A stretch of DNA of 64,000 nucleotides from an uncultured Pseudomonadales bacterium (GCA_951813295.1 CATOTI010000002.1:2232001-2296000); one strand, 5' to 3'; positions 25,679 through 35,565 are shown, counted from the first letter of the stretch. The notes: generated by a model not told the origin, from the letters alone. Numbers and translations are program-made.

Positions 25679-27697
25679 ATGAAACGAATCGTTAGCGGCG
25701 TCGCGTTGCTCCTGATCGCAACCGTCGCGGTGGCGGAGGAGTACCGAGCCATCGTCGGTGGTGTTGACGCCGGCTTCATGAAGGCCGAACGCGGCGACCG
25801 AACGGTTGATATCGAACTCGACATCAAACAGAACGGCCGTGGCCCCACCGTCAGCGAAGAGATCGAACTCGACGAAGACGGCTTACCCACGGCGTGGACC
25901 GTCACAGGCAGGACGACCTTCGGGAGCGCGGTGGACGAATTCTTCCGCCGCGAGGGAGACGTGGCCCGTTGGCGCGACACCACCGGTGAAGGTGAGTACT
26001 TCATCGACGACGACACGCCGTTTTATGTGACGCAGAACGGCAGCAGCTATTCGCTTGCCCTGCTCGTCGAGGCGCTCGAGGCGAGTGGCGAGGACGCAAT
26101 CGCTCTGGCGCCGAGTGGCCGAGCGCAGGTTCGCCGGCGCGAGAGCCTGACGGTTGCGGGCGACGCCGGTGAGCTCACGGTAACGGGGTACGAGATCATC
26201 GGCATCTCGATGAATCCGCAGTTGGTCATCCTGGATGAGGCGGGCCGGTTCTTCGCGACCGCGAACCCGAGGATGAGCCTCGTCAGGAAGGGGTATGAGA
26301 GCGCGGATCTTAAGTTGCGCGAATACGCTGAGAACCTCTCGACGCAGCGTTTTGTCGATATTCAGTCGGACGTTGCTCGCAACTTCGACGCGCCCGTGCG
26401 AATCAGGAACGTCCACGTATTCGATCCGCTGTCGCTTTCGCTGACCGGGCCAAAAGATGTCGTGATCTATGGTCAGCGCATCTCGAGCGTTCAACCGGCC
26501 GGTAGCCCTTCGCTGTCGGATGAGGTGGCGATCGACGGTGCCGGTGGAACGCTTGTGCCCGGGATGTACGAGATGCACGGGCATCTCGGCCAGGGGAATG
26601 CGCTGCTGAATATCGCGGCCGGCGTCACGTCGCTGCGCGACATGGGTAACGAGAACGACGTGCTCGAAAGCCTGATGGATCGAATCGATCAGGGGATCAT
26701 TGCCGGCCCCCGGATCACGCGCTCTTGTTTCATCGAAGGAAAGAGTGAGTTTTCGGCCGCAACCGGGGAGACGGTCTCAACGCTCGAGGAAGGGCTCGAG
26801 ATGGTCCGCTGGTGTGCCAGCCGTGACTTCCATCAGGTCAAGTTCTACAACTCCATGCGGCCGGAGTGGGCGGCCGAGTTGGTCGCCGAGGCCAAGAAGC
26901 TGGGCTTGCGGGTCGCGGGACACGTCCCTGCCTTCGCGACGGCGGATCAGATGATCGAGGCCGGATTCAACGAGATCACGCACGCGAATCAGCTCATGTT
27001 GGGGTGGGTCCTCGAATCTGGTGAAGACACAAGGACGTTGTTTCGCTTCACGGCCATGAAGCGTTTCCCGAGCCTCGACGTAAAAAGTGAAGCCGTTCAG
27101 GCGACGATTGCGCGGATGCTCGCCAAGGGGGTGGCGCACGACCCGACGGCCGGGATCCATGAGCATGGCTTGACGGCGCTCGATGGCGAACCGGCACCGC
27201 TCGCGCGTCACGTCATCGATCACCTACCAGCGAGTTCGCAACGATCTTTTAAGGCGGAGATGTTCGGCACGGATTCGCCCGCCGAGCGCGCCGAGTACGT
27301 CGCCGCCTTCGAGTTCATCATGGCGGTGCTTGGTGAAATGCACGAACAAGGGGTTCTGCTTTTGCCCGGTACCGACATGGGCGGATCGTTCAGTTATCAC
27401 CGCGAGCTCGATCTCTTTCAGAGCATCGGCATGACGCCGGCCGAGGTCTTGCGGCGTGCCTCCTACGACATGGCGGTCTACCTCGACCAGGATGAGGATC
27501 TTGGGAGCATCGAGAAAGGCAAATATGCGGACTTCTTTCTGGTTCCGGGTGATCCGACTGAGAGCCTGAGCCAACTCCGCGAGATCACAATGGTGGTCTC
27601 CGACGGCGTCGTGTACTTCCCCGCCGAGATCTACCCCTACTTCGGTATCAGACCCTTCGCCGAAAGCCCTGAGCTCACGACGCCGGATGGCGCGTAA
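25679..27697 (+). CDS. Exported metal-dependent amidohydrolase
   Basis: A 672-residue protein. It has a signal peptide ('VALLLIATVAVAEE'), an N-terminal beta domain of about 230 residues and a C-terminal amidohydrolase barrel of the imidazolonepropionase-like group. Metal-site motifs are visible: HxH in 'EMHGHL', a lysine in 'QVKFYNS', histidines in 'AGHVPAF' and 'ITHANQ', and the Asp in 'GTDMGG'. The last strand ends 'GSIEKGKYADFFLVPGDP', typical of the superfamily. It should hydrolyse amide or related bonds in the periplasm; the substrate is unknown, dipeptide-like substrates being common in relatives. The N-terminal domain is unusual and unassigned. It converges with the interrupted S12 hydrolase, 6 bp away. 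Confidence 0.87.
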   Translation: MKRIVSGVALLLIATVAVAEEYRAIVGGVDAGFMKAERGDRTVDIELDIKQNGRGPTVSEEIELDEDGLPTAWTVTGRTTFGSAVDEFFRREGDVARWRDTTGEGEYFIDDDTPFYVTQNGSSYSLALLVEALEASGEDAIALAPSGRAQVRRRESLTVAGDAGELTVTGYEIIGISMNPQLVILDEAGRFFATANPRMSLVRKGYESADLKLREYAENLSTQRFVDIQSDVARNFDAPVRIRNVHVFDPLSLSLTGPKDVVIYGQRISSVQPAGSPSLSDEVAIDGAGGTLVPGMYEMHGHLGQGNALLNIAAGVTSLRDMGNENDVLESLMDRIDQGIIAGPRITRSCFIEGKSEFSAATGETVSTLEEGLEMVRWCASRDFHQVKFYNSMRPEWAAELVAEAKKLGLRVAGHVPAFATADQMIEAGFNEITHANQLMLGWVLESGEDTRTLFRFTAMKRFPSLDVKSEAVQATIARMLAKGVAHDPTAGIHEHGLTALDGEPAPLARHVIDHLPASSQRSFKAEMFGTDSPAERAEYVAAFEFIMAVLGEMHEQGVLLLPGTDMGGSFSYHRELDLFQSIGMTPAEVLRRASYDMAVYLDQDEDLGSIEKGKYADFFLVPGDPTESLSQLREITMVVSDGVVYFPAEIYPYFGIRPFAESPELTTPDGA

Positions 27698-27703
27698 GGA
27701 TCG

Positions 27704-28936
27704 TTAGTCGAAGACGTCGCGCAGCGCCCTGCGAACGGCAGTCTGAAAGTCGCGCACCTGCGCACCGGGCGTCTGGATGATGAGGACGACGATGCGATCC
27801 TCGATGATGCGCAGGTGGGCGTCCGTGCCGAAAGCGCCGCCGTGGCCGACGTGGACCAACTATCCACCGGTGCCATAGCCGAGCATGGTGCCCAATCCGT
27901 ATCCCGAAGAGGCGTACGGCATATCAAACCCTGGCGCTCCGCGTTGCGCGGTCAACATCGCATCGATCGCGGCGGCGGACATCACCGTCCCGTTGGGTCC
28001 GCGTCCGCGGCGCCGCAGCATGTCGTAGAACGCCGCGAGGTCCCGAGCGGTCGAGATCAACCCGCCGCCGGCGTTGGCCATCGTGCCGTGCGGACGGTAT
28101 TGAGGTTTCGGTACCGCTACGAGACCGCCTTCCGCGTGTCGATATCGGTTCGGCATGGTCGCGATGAGGTCCGGCGAAGGGTAGAAGGTGGTGTCTGCTA
28201 ACTCGAGTGGTTCGAGCAATAGCTCGCCCATGATGTCCGCGAAGAACTTCGCCTCGCCGTACTTCTTTTGCCAAGCAACTTCCGCCGCGCGGGCAGCGAC
28301 CGACGGGCCGATGCCGCCGTAGCGAAAGTCCGTGCCCGGCCGAAAGGCCAGTCCCTGCTCGGCGATCAGCTGCGAGAGGTCGTCGTTCGTCGGCGCGCCA
28401 CTCATTCTCATGAGCGCCTGATAGATCGAACCCCACGCCTGCGGGCTCGGCATCCCGCTGGTGTGACTCAAGAGTTCGCGGATGGTGGGTGCCCGAGTAC
28501 TCCGCCCGTCTTCGAGCCTGGCCTCGCGCCACTCGTCGAGAACCGCGTCGAGCCGATCATCCAGATCCAGCACGCCGCGGTCATCGAGCATGGCGAACGT
28601 TGCGGCGACGAGGGGCTTCGTCGACGACGCGATCATGACGCGTTCGCCGGTACTGAACGGTCGGGCGGTGTCGATGTCGGCAACGCCGTGGCTCTCTTCG
28701 AACACCACTCGGCCCTCGACCGTCACGAGAAGTGATCCGCCGGAGATCTCGCCGTTCTCAATGGCCGCGAGCAGTGGGCGACGCAGGCGGTCGGCCTCTT
28801 CATCGGTTAGCTCGTATCGATCGAGCCCGCTCTGATCGGATCCCGTTGCGCAACCCGCGATGAAAAGGCAGTCCGTGAGGACTCCCGCGAAGTTGAGGGG
28901 TGATGAGCCCCTCAACGGCCGCGATGTGAGGTTCAT
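27704..28936 (-). pseudogene. S12 serine hydrolase (class C beta-lactamase fold) interrupted by an amber stop
   Basis: The frame encodes a penicillin-binding-like hydrolase. It has a lipoprotein-like N-terminus ('CLFIAGC'), SxxK ('SSTK'), 'LLSHTSGMP' and 'FRYGGIGPSVAAR'. A TAG at 27860-27862 ends the 358-residue track ORF. Beyond it the same frame continues for 51 codons with the missing family ending, including the third active-site box 'VGHGGAFGTD', to a TAA at 27704. The stop sits where relatives have Trp, so TGG-to-TAG explains it. The truncated form lacks the HxG-type motif and is probably inactive. The extended N-terminal signal also looks irregular. A sequencing error cannot be excluded. 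Confidence 0.82.
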
Positions 28937-28943
28937 TCTGGCT

Positions 28944-30488
28944 TCAATTGGATGCCAGGAATCGCCTCACTTCGCTGAGTTCCGGCAGGTCCCTGTCCTT
29001 CCAGATGCTCATCAGCTGGGCGTAGAGCGCTTGCGCCGCCTCGTGTTCACCGATAGCGGTATTTGCTCTGGCGAGACCGAGTAGCGAACGCGGTCGGTTG
29101 CGCATTCGCGTCAGCGATTCCTCGAAAGCAACGACGGCATCGGCCGGCCGGCCCGCTTGCAGCAACGCTTCGCCGAGTAGTTCATGCGCCGGCTTGATGG
29201 GGTTGGGCGCGCCGCGCGGAAGGGGCATCGCCTGTGCGATGGCGGCGGCTGCCGTCAGTTTCTCGAAACCTGCTTCCGTGTCGCCGTCGGCGATCGCTAC
29301 GGCCCCGGCGAGTTGAAGTTTCATGATCTCGAGCGGCTTCTTGAAATAGGACCCCGTTTCGGATTCGTCTTTCGCGCCGAGTGCCCGCGTTGCGGCCCGC
29401 GCCAGGGCCAGGTCGCCGAGTTGGATCGCGCTGATTCCGGACGCGAAAAGCTCGGCGGCCGGGGCGGAGTCCGTGACGGGGGTCGTGCGCCATTGACCGG
29501 TTTCCAACACGTACCGTGCCTTGACGGTCGGTAGCGTCATGGCGATGCGTTCCGGGCCGTCGACTTTTTTTGCGATGGCTTCCATTCGCTCGATCCATTG
29601 CCGAGCGCGCTCGTAATCGCCGAGTTGGAGGTCCCCGTATTGGCCCCAGTCGAGCGCATGCACCATGTCGCCGGCGCTGTCGCCTGGCTCGTAGAGATCG
29701 ACCGCGGCTTCGTAAGCCGACTGATTCGAGTCGGACACCTGCTGCCACATGCCGAGTTGGATGAAGATGTGGGACGGCATATGACGCGCGTGGGAAACAC
29801 CGGGTGCGATACCGGCGAACTTCCTGGCGGCCGGTAGCGCGAGGATCGCGTGAGTCGGATCGTCGAAGGCATGGATCGTGTAGTGCGCGGCACCCGGATG
29901 GTTGGCGTTTTCAGCGAGCAGACGTAAGCCGATCGAGCCGGCCAGAACGCGCTCGGGTTCGCCTTCTTTACCGGCCGCGCCGCCAGCACTGATCAGCGAA
30001 AGGGCATAAAACGCGGCGACCTCGTCGTCGTCCGGCATCGCCTCGTGCAGGTCCCGCATCGCCTCCATGTAGGCAACCCGGCGCGCCTTGATATCGCCTT
30101 CGCCGAAGAAGAGCGCGTCGACCGCGCGAAGAAAACCTTTCTCGCGCATCGTCGGTGCTTTGGCGAGCCGGGCTTCGAGTGTGGGTCCCAGCTTTTGCAG
30201 CACCTCCTGCGGCGTGTCGCGATCGCGCTCCGGCAATAGCGGGTGGTTGTAGCAAAGCGCCTCACCCCAATAGGCCATGGCGAAATCAGGATCGGCGGCC
30301 TGGGCTTCTTGGAAGGCCTGAATCGCCTGCTTCCAGCCAAAACTATGGAGAATCGTAGCGCCGCGCTGGAAGTGCGCTTGTGCTTCTTTTGATGGTGTCG
30401 ATGTCGGAAAACTGATCGTCCCGATGTCGGTTGATGCGCCCATCGGCAGAGCGAGGATCAGCGAGAGCAGGATTGCGGGTCGTTTCAT
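28944..30488 (-). CDS. Exported tetratricopeptide-repeat protein
   Basis: A 514-residue protein with a cleavable signal ('AILLSLILALPMGAS') followed by TPR-like helices. The first repeats read 'AQAHFQRGATILHSFGWKQA' and 'FQEAQAADPDFAMAYWGEAL'; the final ones include 'GRPADAVVAFEESLTRMRNRP' and 'LLGLARANTAIGEHEAAQAL'. The central 'HPGAAHYTIHAFDDPTHA' and 'HARHMPSHIFIQLGMW' blocks are rich in His and conserved in this family as I recall it. Such proteins are periplasmic scaffolds of unknown partner. ATG 30488 has a perfect AAGGAG site seven bases upstream. The interrupted S12 gene lies 7 bp downstream on the same strand, so the two are probably one transcript. Confidence 0.85.
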   Translation of the reverse strand: MKRPAILLSLILALPMGASTDIGTISFPTSTPSKEAQAHFQRGATILHSFGWKQAIQAFQEAQAADPDFAMAYWGEALCYNHPLLPERDRDTPQEVLQKLGPTLEARLAKAPTMREKGFLRAVDALFFGEGDIKARRVAYMEAMRDLHEAMPDDDEVAAFYALSLISAGGAAGKEGEPERVLAGSIGLRLLAENANHPGAAHYTIHAFDDPTHAILALPAARKFAGIAPGVSHARHMPSHIFIQLGMWQQVSDSNQSAYEAAVDLYEPGDSAGDMVHALDWGQYGDLQLGDYERARQWIERMEAIAKKVDGPERIAMTLPTVKARYVLETGQWRTTPVTDSAPAAELFASGISAIQLGDLALARAATRALGAKDESETGSYFKKPLEIMKLQLAGAVAIADGDTEAGFEKLTAAAAIAQAMPLPRGAPNPIKPAHELLGEALLQAGRPADAVVAFEESLTRMRNRPRSLLGLARANTAIGEHEAAQALYAQLMSIWKDRDLPELSEVRRFLASN

Positions 30489-30616
30489 CGGCTAGCTCCT
30501 TGAGGATCACCCGCGCGGCACCGTGCGCTCGGGTTCCCTTCGTGACTGGTCGTTGCAAGCACCCTCGATGCTGGTACTTTCGATCAACGCTTCAGTACGC
30601 ATCATTACGGATACGC

Positions 30617-32524
30617 ATGCCTTTGAGAAAGTGGTTCGGATACCTGGCGGCTCTGCTCCCGCTCGGCGCCTTCGCTGACAGCCTTCCGGTGCCCTCCAAC
30701 ATCGTCACCTCGAATGTGCCGGAAATCGACCGATCCGTGGGCGCGCAACTCGAGCGTTACGCCAACACGCGCAGCGCGTCTCTTGTCGGTTGGCAGGGCG
30801 ACGCGGCGCTCGTCATGACACGTTTTGGCGAGACCACTCAGCTACACCGGGTTGGTCAGCCGCGCGGATACCGCGAGCAACTGACGTTCTTCAGCGAACC
30901 CATCGGCGGCGTATCGGTGCCGCGAAATGGTGCCGCGGAGGAGATCATCGTCTCGCGAGACACCGGCGGTTCGGAGTTCTACCAACTGTTCGTCCTGAAC
31001 CTCACCACGGGATCCAGTCGTCTGGTCACGGACGGCAAGTCGCGCTACGGCAACGCGATGTGGTCGCCGGATGAACAGAGCTTCGTGTACACGACAACCG
31101 AGCGAAACGGGCGCAACTGGGACATTCATCACCAGAGCCTCGACGGCGAGATAACCCCGGTGCTCGAGACCGATGGCGGCGCGTGGGCGGTTCAAGATTG
31201 GTCGGACGACGGCAACCGCTTGCTGGTCGGTCGGTATGTCTCGATCAACGAGTCGTACCTCTACGAGCTCGATCTCACGACGCTCGAGCTGGAGCCGTTG
31301 CTCGATCATGCCAAGGCGGTATCCCTCGGGGGTTCGCAGTACGACGGCCGCGGTGGCGTTTTCTTTACGACCGATGATGGGTCGGAGTTCATGCGCCTTA
31401 GCCGGCTCGATCTCCAAACCGGGCGCGTGGAGGTCATCACCGACGACATTCCCTGGGATGTCAGGGCGTTTGGTCTCTCTCGAGACCGATCGATCCTGGT
31501 GTTCACCATCAACGAAGGTGGTGTGTCGAAGCTGAGCGCCTGGCGTTTGCCCGATCGCACGCCGATTCCGCTTCCCGAGTTGCCCACGGGGGTCGTGACA
31601 TCGGTTGCCTTCACTGGTGGCGGCGACGGATTGGGTGTCACGCTCAATAGCGCCGTTGCACCATCGGACGTCTACAGCTTCACCTTTGGTGATGACGAAC
31701 TCACGCGGTGGACCGTGAGCGAAATCGGTGGGCTCGATCGCAGCCGATTCGTCGAACCCGAGCTCATCGAGTACGAATCCTTCGACGGTCGCATGATCCC
31801 CGCGTTCGTCTATCGACCGTCAACGCCGGGACCGCATCCGGTCGTGATCTCGATCCATGGTGGCCCGGAAGGACAGTACCGGCCGTTTTTCTCGACGACG
31901 GTGCAGTCCTACGTCCAGGAACTCGACGTCGTCTATATCGCGCCCAATGTGCGTGGCTCCGCCGGTTACGGCAAGAGCTACTTGAAGCTCGACAACGGCG
32001 TTCTACGCGAGGACTCGGTGACGGATATCGGGGCGTTGCTCGACTGGATCGACGCCCAGGACGAGCTCGAGAGTGACAAAGTTGCGGTGATGGGCGGCTC
32101 GTACGGCGGCTACATGGTGCTCGCCTGCATGGTGCACTACGGCGAACGCCTCGCCGCCGCGGCCGAGAGCGTCGGTATTTCGAACTTCGTGACGTTTCTC
32201 GAGAACACGCAGCCCTATCGGCAGGATCTACGCCGTGCCGAATACGGCGATGAGCGGGATCCCGACATGCGCGAGTTCCTGGAGCAGATCGCGCCGCTCA
32301 ACCATGTCGACAAGATGGTCACGCCCGTGCTGATCTCCCAAGGCGCAAACGACCCGCGTGTCCCGGCAAGTGAGTCCGAACAGATCGTGCAAGCGCTACA
32401 CGTCGCCGAAGTGCCCGCCTGGTACATCCTCGCGGGCGACGAAGGCCACGGTTTTCGCAAGAAAGGCAATCGTGATTTTGCGAATGCGGTTCGCTTCGAG
32501 TTCTTTCGGCGGCACCTGGAATAG
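30617..32524 (+). CDS. S9 family prolyl oligopeptidase-type peptidase, exported
   Basis: A 635-residue serine peptidase. It has a signal peptide ('GYLAALLPLGAFADS'), a beta-propeller of about 370 residues with WD-like strands ('SRYGNAMWSPDEQSFVYT'), and a C-terminal hydrolase domain. The catalytic Ser is in 'GGSYGGYMV', the Asp in 'GANDPRVP' and the His in 'GDEGHGF'. 'SIHGGPEGQYRP' forms the oxyanion region. It should cleave peptides in the periplasm. ATG 30617 gives the signal peptide; the track start at 30431 runs antisense over the divergent TPR gene. It is divergent from the TPR gene with a 128-bp shared upstream region. Confidence 0.92.
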   Translation: MPLRKWFGYLAALLPLGAFADSLPVPSNIVTSNVPEIDRSVGAQLERYANTRSASLVGWQGDAALVMTRFGETTQLHRVGQPRGYREQLTFFSEPIGGVSVPRNGAAEEIIVSRDTGGSEFYQLFVLNLTTGSSRLVTDGKSRYGNAMWSPDEQSFVYTTTERNGRNWDIHHQSLDGEITPVLETDGGAWAVQDWSDDGNRLLVGRYVSINESYLYELDLTTLELEPLLDHAKAVSLGGSQYDGRGGVFFTTDDGSEFMRLSRLDLQTGRVEVITDDIPWDVRAFGLSRDRSILVFTINEGGVSKLSAWRLPDRTPIPLPELPTGVVTSVAFTGGGDGLGVTLNSAVAPSDVYSFTFGDDELTRWTVSEIGGLDRSRFVEPELIEYESFDGRMIPAFVYRPSTPGPHPVVISIHGGPEGQYRPFFSTTVQSYVQELDVVYIAPNVRGSAGYGKSYLKLDNGVLREDSVTDIGALLDWIDAQDELESDKVAVMGGSYGGYMVLACMVHYGERLAAAAESVGISNFVTFLENTQPYRQDLRRAEYGDERDPDMREFLEQIAPLNHVDKMVTPVLISQGANDPRVPASESEQIVQALHVAEVPAWYILAGDEGHGFRKKGNRDFANAVRFEFFRRHLE

Positions 32525-32699
32525 ATCGCTTGGGCGTGACGTCATACGCGTCGAGCAGATTCTTGAACTTGCGTTTGGTCTCGGCGTTCTCGACGTGCAC
32601 GCCCGGTAGCGGGTCGCCGCGCACCGCGTAGGTTCCCGACGCGGCGCCGGTGTGGTGCCACATGAACCGCTCGTGCCAGACGAAGCCGGTGTTGTTCAT
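32525..32699 (-). pseudogene. N-terminal fragment of a class II histone deacetylase-family gene
   Basis: About 58 codons starting at ATG 32699 read 'NTGFVWHERFMWHHTG', then 'VHVENAETKRKFKNLLDAYDV'. This matches the opening of bacterial class II histone-deacetylase/acetylpolyamine amidohydrolase proteins, where 'TGFVWHERYMWHDTG' and 'ENPETKRR' are characteristic (recalled, not searched). A GGAGAG ribosome site still precedes the ATG. After 'PKRSIP' the frame runs antisense into the end of the S9 peptidase gene, so the catalytic domain is missing. It is therefore a 5' remnant left by a deletion. No other part of the gene is visible in the window. Confidence 0.65.
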
Positions 32700-32728
32700 A
32701 CAATCTCTCCGCAGCGTATCGTGCACCG

Positions 32729-33976
32729 ATGAATCCCGACCAATACCGAACCGCGGCCATCGACTCCGGGTACGCGTGGATCCGCTTGTTCGTTGCACTC
32801 ATTCTGACGACTGTCGGCTGTGCTGGCATGTACCTGGCGATGCTGGGCCTGCCGGCCTTCCAAGGCGCGTTCGAGGTGGGCCGGGGTGATGCGTCGCTGC
32901 CCTTTACCTTCGTCATGCTCGGCTTCGGCTTGGGCAGTCTCGTCGTCGGTCGGGTCGTCGACCGTTATGGCGTGGTGCTACCCCTCCTGGGGGCGAGCGT
33001 GGCGCTGGGGCTCGGCTTCGCCTGGGCGGCAGCCACCGAAAGTTTCATGGCTTTCGTCGCCGCGCATCTGGCGATCGGCGCGTTCGGCTGTGCGGCGGTG
33101 TTCTCGCCGCTGATGGCCGACATCTCGCAGTGGTTCGAACGTTACCGTGGCCTCGCCATCGCGATCTGTGCCAGTGGTAACTATCTCGCGGGCGTGGTCT
33201 GGCCGCCGATCATGCAGATCGCCCTCGACGGTTGGGGATGGCGGACGACTTACCTTGCTCTCGCGGTGGTGAGCGTCGGGATCATGCTGCCGCTGTTGCT
33301 CGGTCTCAGGCGGAGGCCCGTGGGGATGGCGCCCGGCGTCGACGGTGGCGGGTCGCTCGGATCGCCGGGGCTGCTTGGGCTCTCGTCGCGTGCGTTGGTC
33401 ACGATGCTTTGTGTGGCGGGTGTCGGCTGCTGCATGGCGATGGCGATGCCGCAGGCTCACGTCGTGTCCCTCGCGCGAGACATCGGGCTCGAGCTCGCCC
33501 ACGGGGCGCAAATGCTGTCCTTGATGTTCGGTCTCGGCATCGTCAGCCGATTGGTGTTTGGCTGGATTTCCGATCGGCTCGGCGGTCTCGCCACGTTGTT
33601 GCTGGGCTCTACCGCCCAGTGTGTCGCGCTGACGTTCTTCCTACCGGCCGACACCATGACGACGCTGTACGTCGCGGCCGGTCTCTTCGGGCTTTTCCAA
33701 GGGGGCATCGTTCCCTGCTATGCCCTCATCGTGCGGGAGTACTTTCCGGCCAACCAGGCGGGCACGTTCATCGGCATCATCATCTTCGCCACATTGATGG
33801 GAATGGCCGGTGGCGGATGGGCGTCCGGACTGATTTACGACTTCACGGGCTCCTATGACGCGGCGTTTCTCCATGGCATCGCCTGGAACCTGGTGAACAT
33901 GGCGGTGATCGGCTTTCTCGTGCTGCGTGGTCGCGCAGCACGTTCTCGGCCTGTGGAGGCGGCGCTCATCGACTGA
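32729..33976 (+). CDS. MFS transporter, monocarboxylate/oxalate-formate antiporter type
   Basis: A 415-residue membrane protein with twelve likely spans. The loop 2-3 motif is present as 'GRVVDRYG', 'SQWFERYRGLAIAICASGNYLAG' matches the monocarboxylate/OFA branch, and 'GWRTTYLALAVV' is also typical. The second half repeats the pattern with 'GWISDRLGG'. A solute-proton symport or anion exchange at the inner membrane is likely; the substrate is not evident. The ATG at 32729 lies 30 bp from the divergent deacetylase remnant, so the deletion that made the remnant happened next to this gene's promoter. It converges with the sulfatase gene. Confidence 0.88.
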   Translation: MNPDQYRTAAIDSGYAWIRLFVALILTTVGCAGMYLAMLGLPAFQGAFEVGRGDASLPFTFVMLGFGLGSLVVGRVVDRYGVVLPLLGASVALGLGFAWAAATESFMAFVAAHLAIGAFGCAAVFSPLMADISQWFERYRGLAIAICASGNYLAGVVWPPIMQIALDGWGWRTTYLALAVVSVGIMLPLLLGLRRRPVGMAPGVDGGGSLGSPGLLGLSSRALVTMLCVAGVGCCMAMAMPQAHVVSLARDIGLELAHGAQMLSLMFGLGIVSRLVFGWISDRLGGLATLLLGSTAQCVALTFFLPADTMTTLYVAAGLFGLFQGGIVPCYALIVREYFPANQAGTFIGIIIFATLMGMAGGGWASGLIYDFTGSYDAAFLHGIAWNLVNMAVIGFLVLRGRAARSRPVEAALID

Positions 33977-34026
33977 ATCTCGCTGCATTCCAAGACAGCG
34001 TCGGCGCGGGCCGTAATTACCGAGTG

Positions 34027-35565
34027 CTAAGTGCTTCGGCCGGTCGTTCGGTACTTTTCGAGAAGCCCCCGAAGGTGCGCCACTACGTCGGGATGATCTC
34101 CCTGAACATTGTTCGACTCCTTGATGTCGCGCTCGAGATCGTAGAGCTGAATCGGCGGCAGTCCGCGCGCCGCGACCTGGTCGGGTCGCATTCGATAGTA
34201 ACCGCCGGAACTCGGCATCAGTTCGAGCTTCCATTTCCCCTGGCGTACGCTGAAACCACCGGTGGCCGATTGTGAGATCGTCGCTTCGCGGATGGGTGTC
34301 TCGCCCGGTTGGCCGAGAAGCGCGGTCAAGATGTTGTAGCTGTCCTCGCCCGCATCGACCGGCAGCGGCTGTCCGGTGAGCGCCGCCATGGTTGCGAGCA
34401 GATCGGTCAGGCAGATGATCTCATCCGATGACGATCCGGCCTCGATGGCTGCCGGCCAGCGCGCGAGAAATGGAATGCGGTTGCCACCTTCGTAGATGTC
34501 GGCCTTGTATCCCCGGAAGACGAAGCTCGGGTAGTGGCCCATCCGGTTCATTTCGTCGACCCCGATGTAGGGCGCGCAACCGTTGTCCGCCGTGTAGACG
34601 ACGAGGGTCGAGTCGGCCAATCCGTTCCGATCGAGGGCGTCGAGGACCCGACCGATGTCGTCGTCGATCTGTATGCAGAAGTCCCCGTAGGGTCCGAGTT
34701 GGCTCTGTCCCTGATACGCCTTGCTCGGCACGATGGGGATGTGCGGTGCGGCGAGCGCCATGCAGGCGAAGAATGGCCGATCTTTCGACTGTCGATCGAT
34801 GAAGTCGACCGTCTTATTCGTGATTTCGACTTGCACGTCCTCTGCGACGAAGTCGGCATGGGACGGCCCCATATTCTTGCCGTGATCCGCCGGCATCGTG
34901 TCGCGCGTGTTGAAGAGGAGGTCCTGTTCGGTCGTGCACTCGCCGACGAATCGATCGCCATCGATCCAGATGTAGGGGTGCATGTCGAGCGAGGCGGAGA
35001 TGCCGTAAAACTCGTCGAATCCGACGGCGAGCGGACCATTTTCGATCTCGGCTTGCCAATCGATGTCGCCGGTAAACGCCCGTCGGTCGACCACCACGTC
35101 CGGCGGCTCGAGACCTCGGCCATCGCGGGTCATCATGTCCATGCCCATGTGCCACTTGCCGAAGCACCCCGTGTTGTAGCCGGCTTGCTTCAGCAGCGAC
35201 GCGACGGTCAGCCGGTCCGGCTCGATCAGATGCCGGCTGTAGCCCCACGTGACGCTGTTCTTGATTCTCGTTCGCCAGCAATACCGTCCGGTATGAATGC
35301 CGTATCGCGTCGGCGTGCAGATCGAGGAGGGCGAATGAGCGTCACTGAAGTAGGTCCCCTCACGCCCGATCCGGTCGAGATTCGGCGTCGGAATCTTCGA
35401 GTCGGGATTGAGATAGCTGACGTCGCCATAGCCCATGTCGTCGGCCAGGATGAAGACGACGTTCGGCGGATTGGGACTCGACGCGGCACGCGATCCCAGA
35501 AAAGGCGAAACCGCTGCCACGGTCCCTGCAGTCTTGATGAAATCTCGGCGCCTTAAGAGTGTCAT
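34027..35565 (-). CDS. Tat-exported type I sulfatase
   Basis: A 512-residue arylsulfatase-family enzyme. The N-terminus 'LLRRRDFIKTAGTVAAVSPF' is a twin-arginine signal. The core begins 'PNVVFILADDMGYGD' with metal-binding Asp residues. The formylglycine site is 'CTPTR' (Cys83, CxPxR type), followed by 'GIHTGRY' and 'GCFGKWHMG'; 'YTADNG' completes the metal site. It needs an FGE-type enzyme to convert the Cys. It cleaves sulfate esters in the periplasm, plausibly from algal or other marine polysaccharides or small molecules (inference). ATG 35565 has GGAG six bases upstream; the track start at 35883 overlaps the divergent acyltransferase gene. Confidence 0.93.
   Translation of the reverse strand: MTLLRRRDFIKTAGTVAAVSPFLGSRAASSPNPPNVVFILADDMGYGDVSYLNPDSKIPTPNLDRIGREGTYFSDAHSPSSICTPTRYGIHTGRYCWRTRIKNSVTWGYSRHLIEPDRLTVASLLKQAGYNTGCFGKWHMGMDMMTRDGRGLEPPDVVVDRRAFTGDIDWQAEIENGPLAVGFDEFYGISASLDMHPYIWIDGDRFVGECTTEQDLLFNTRDTMPADHGKNMGPSHADFVAEDVQVEITNKTVDFIDRQSKDRPFFACMALAAPHIPIVPSKAYQGQSQLGPYGDFCIQIDDDIGRVLDALDRNGLADSTLVVYTADNGCAPYIGVDEMNRMGHYPSFVFRGYKADIYEGGNRIPFLARWPAAIEAGSSSDEIICLTDLLATMAALTGQPLPVDAGEDSYNILTALLGQPGETPIREATISQSATGGFSVRQGKWKLELMPSSGGYYRMRPDQVAARGLPPIQLYDLERDIKESNNVQGDHPDVVAHLRGLLEKYRTTGRST

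Noticed and set aside
1386-28936. Genome-wide amber recoding suggested by two in-frame TAG codons
   Set aside because: Several intact genes (USP, atoE, 25381, zinc ribbon) terminate normally at TAG, so nonsense mutation or error is simpler.
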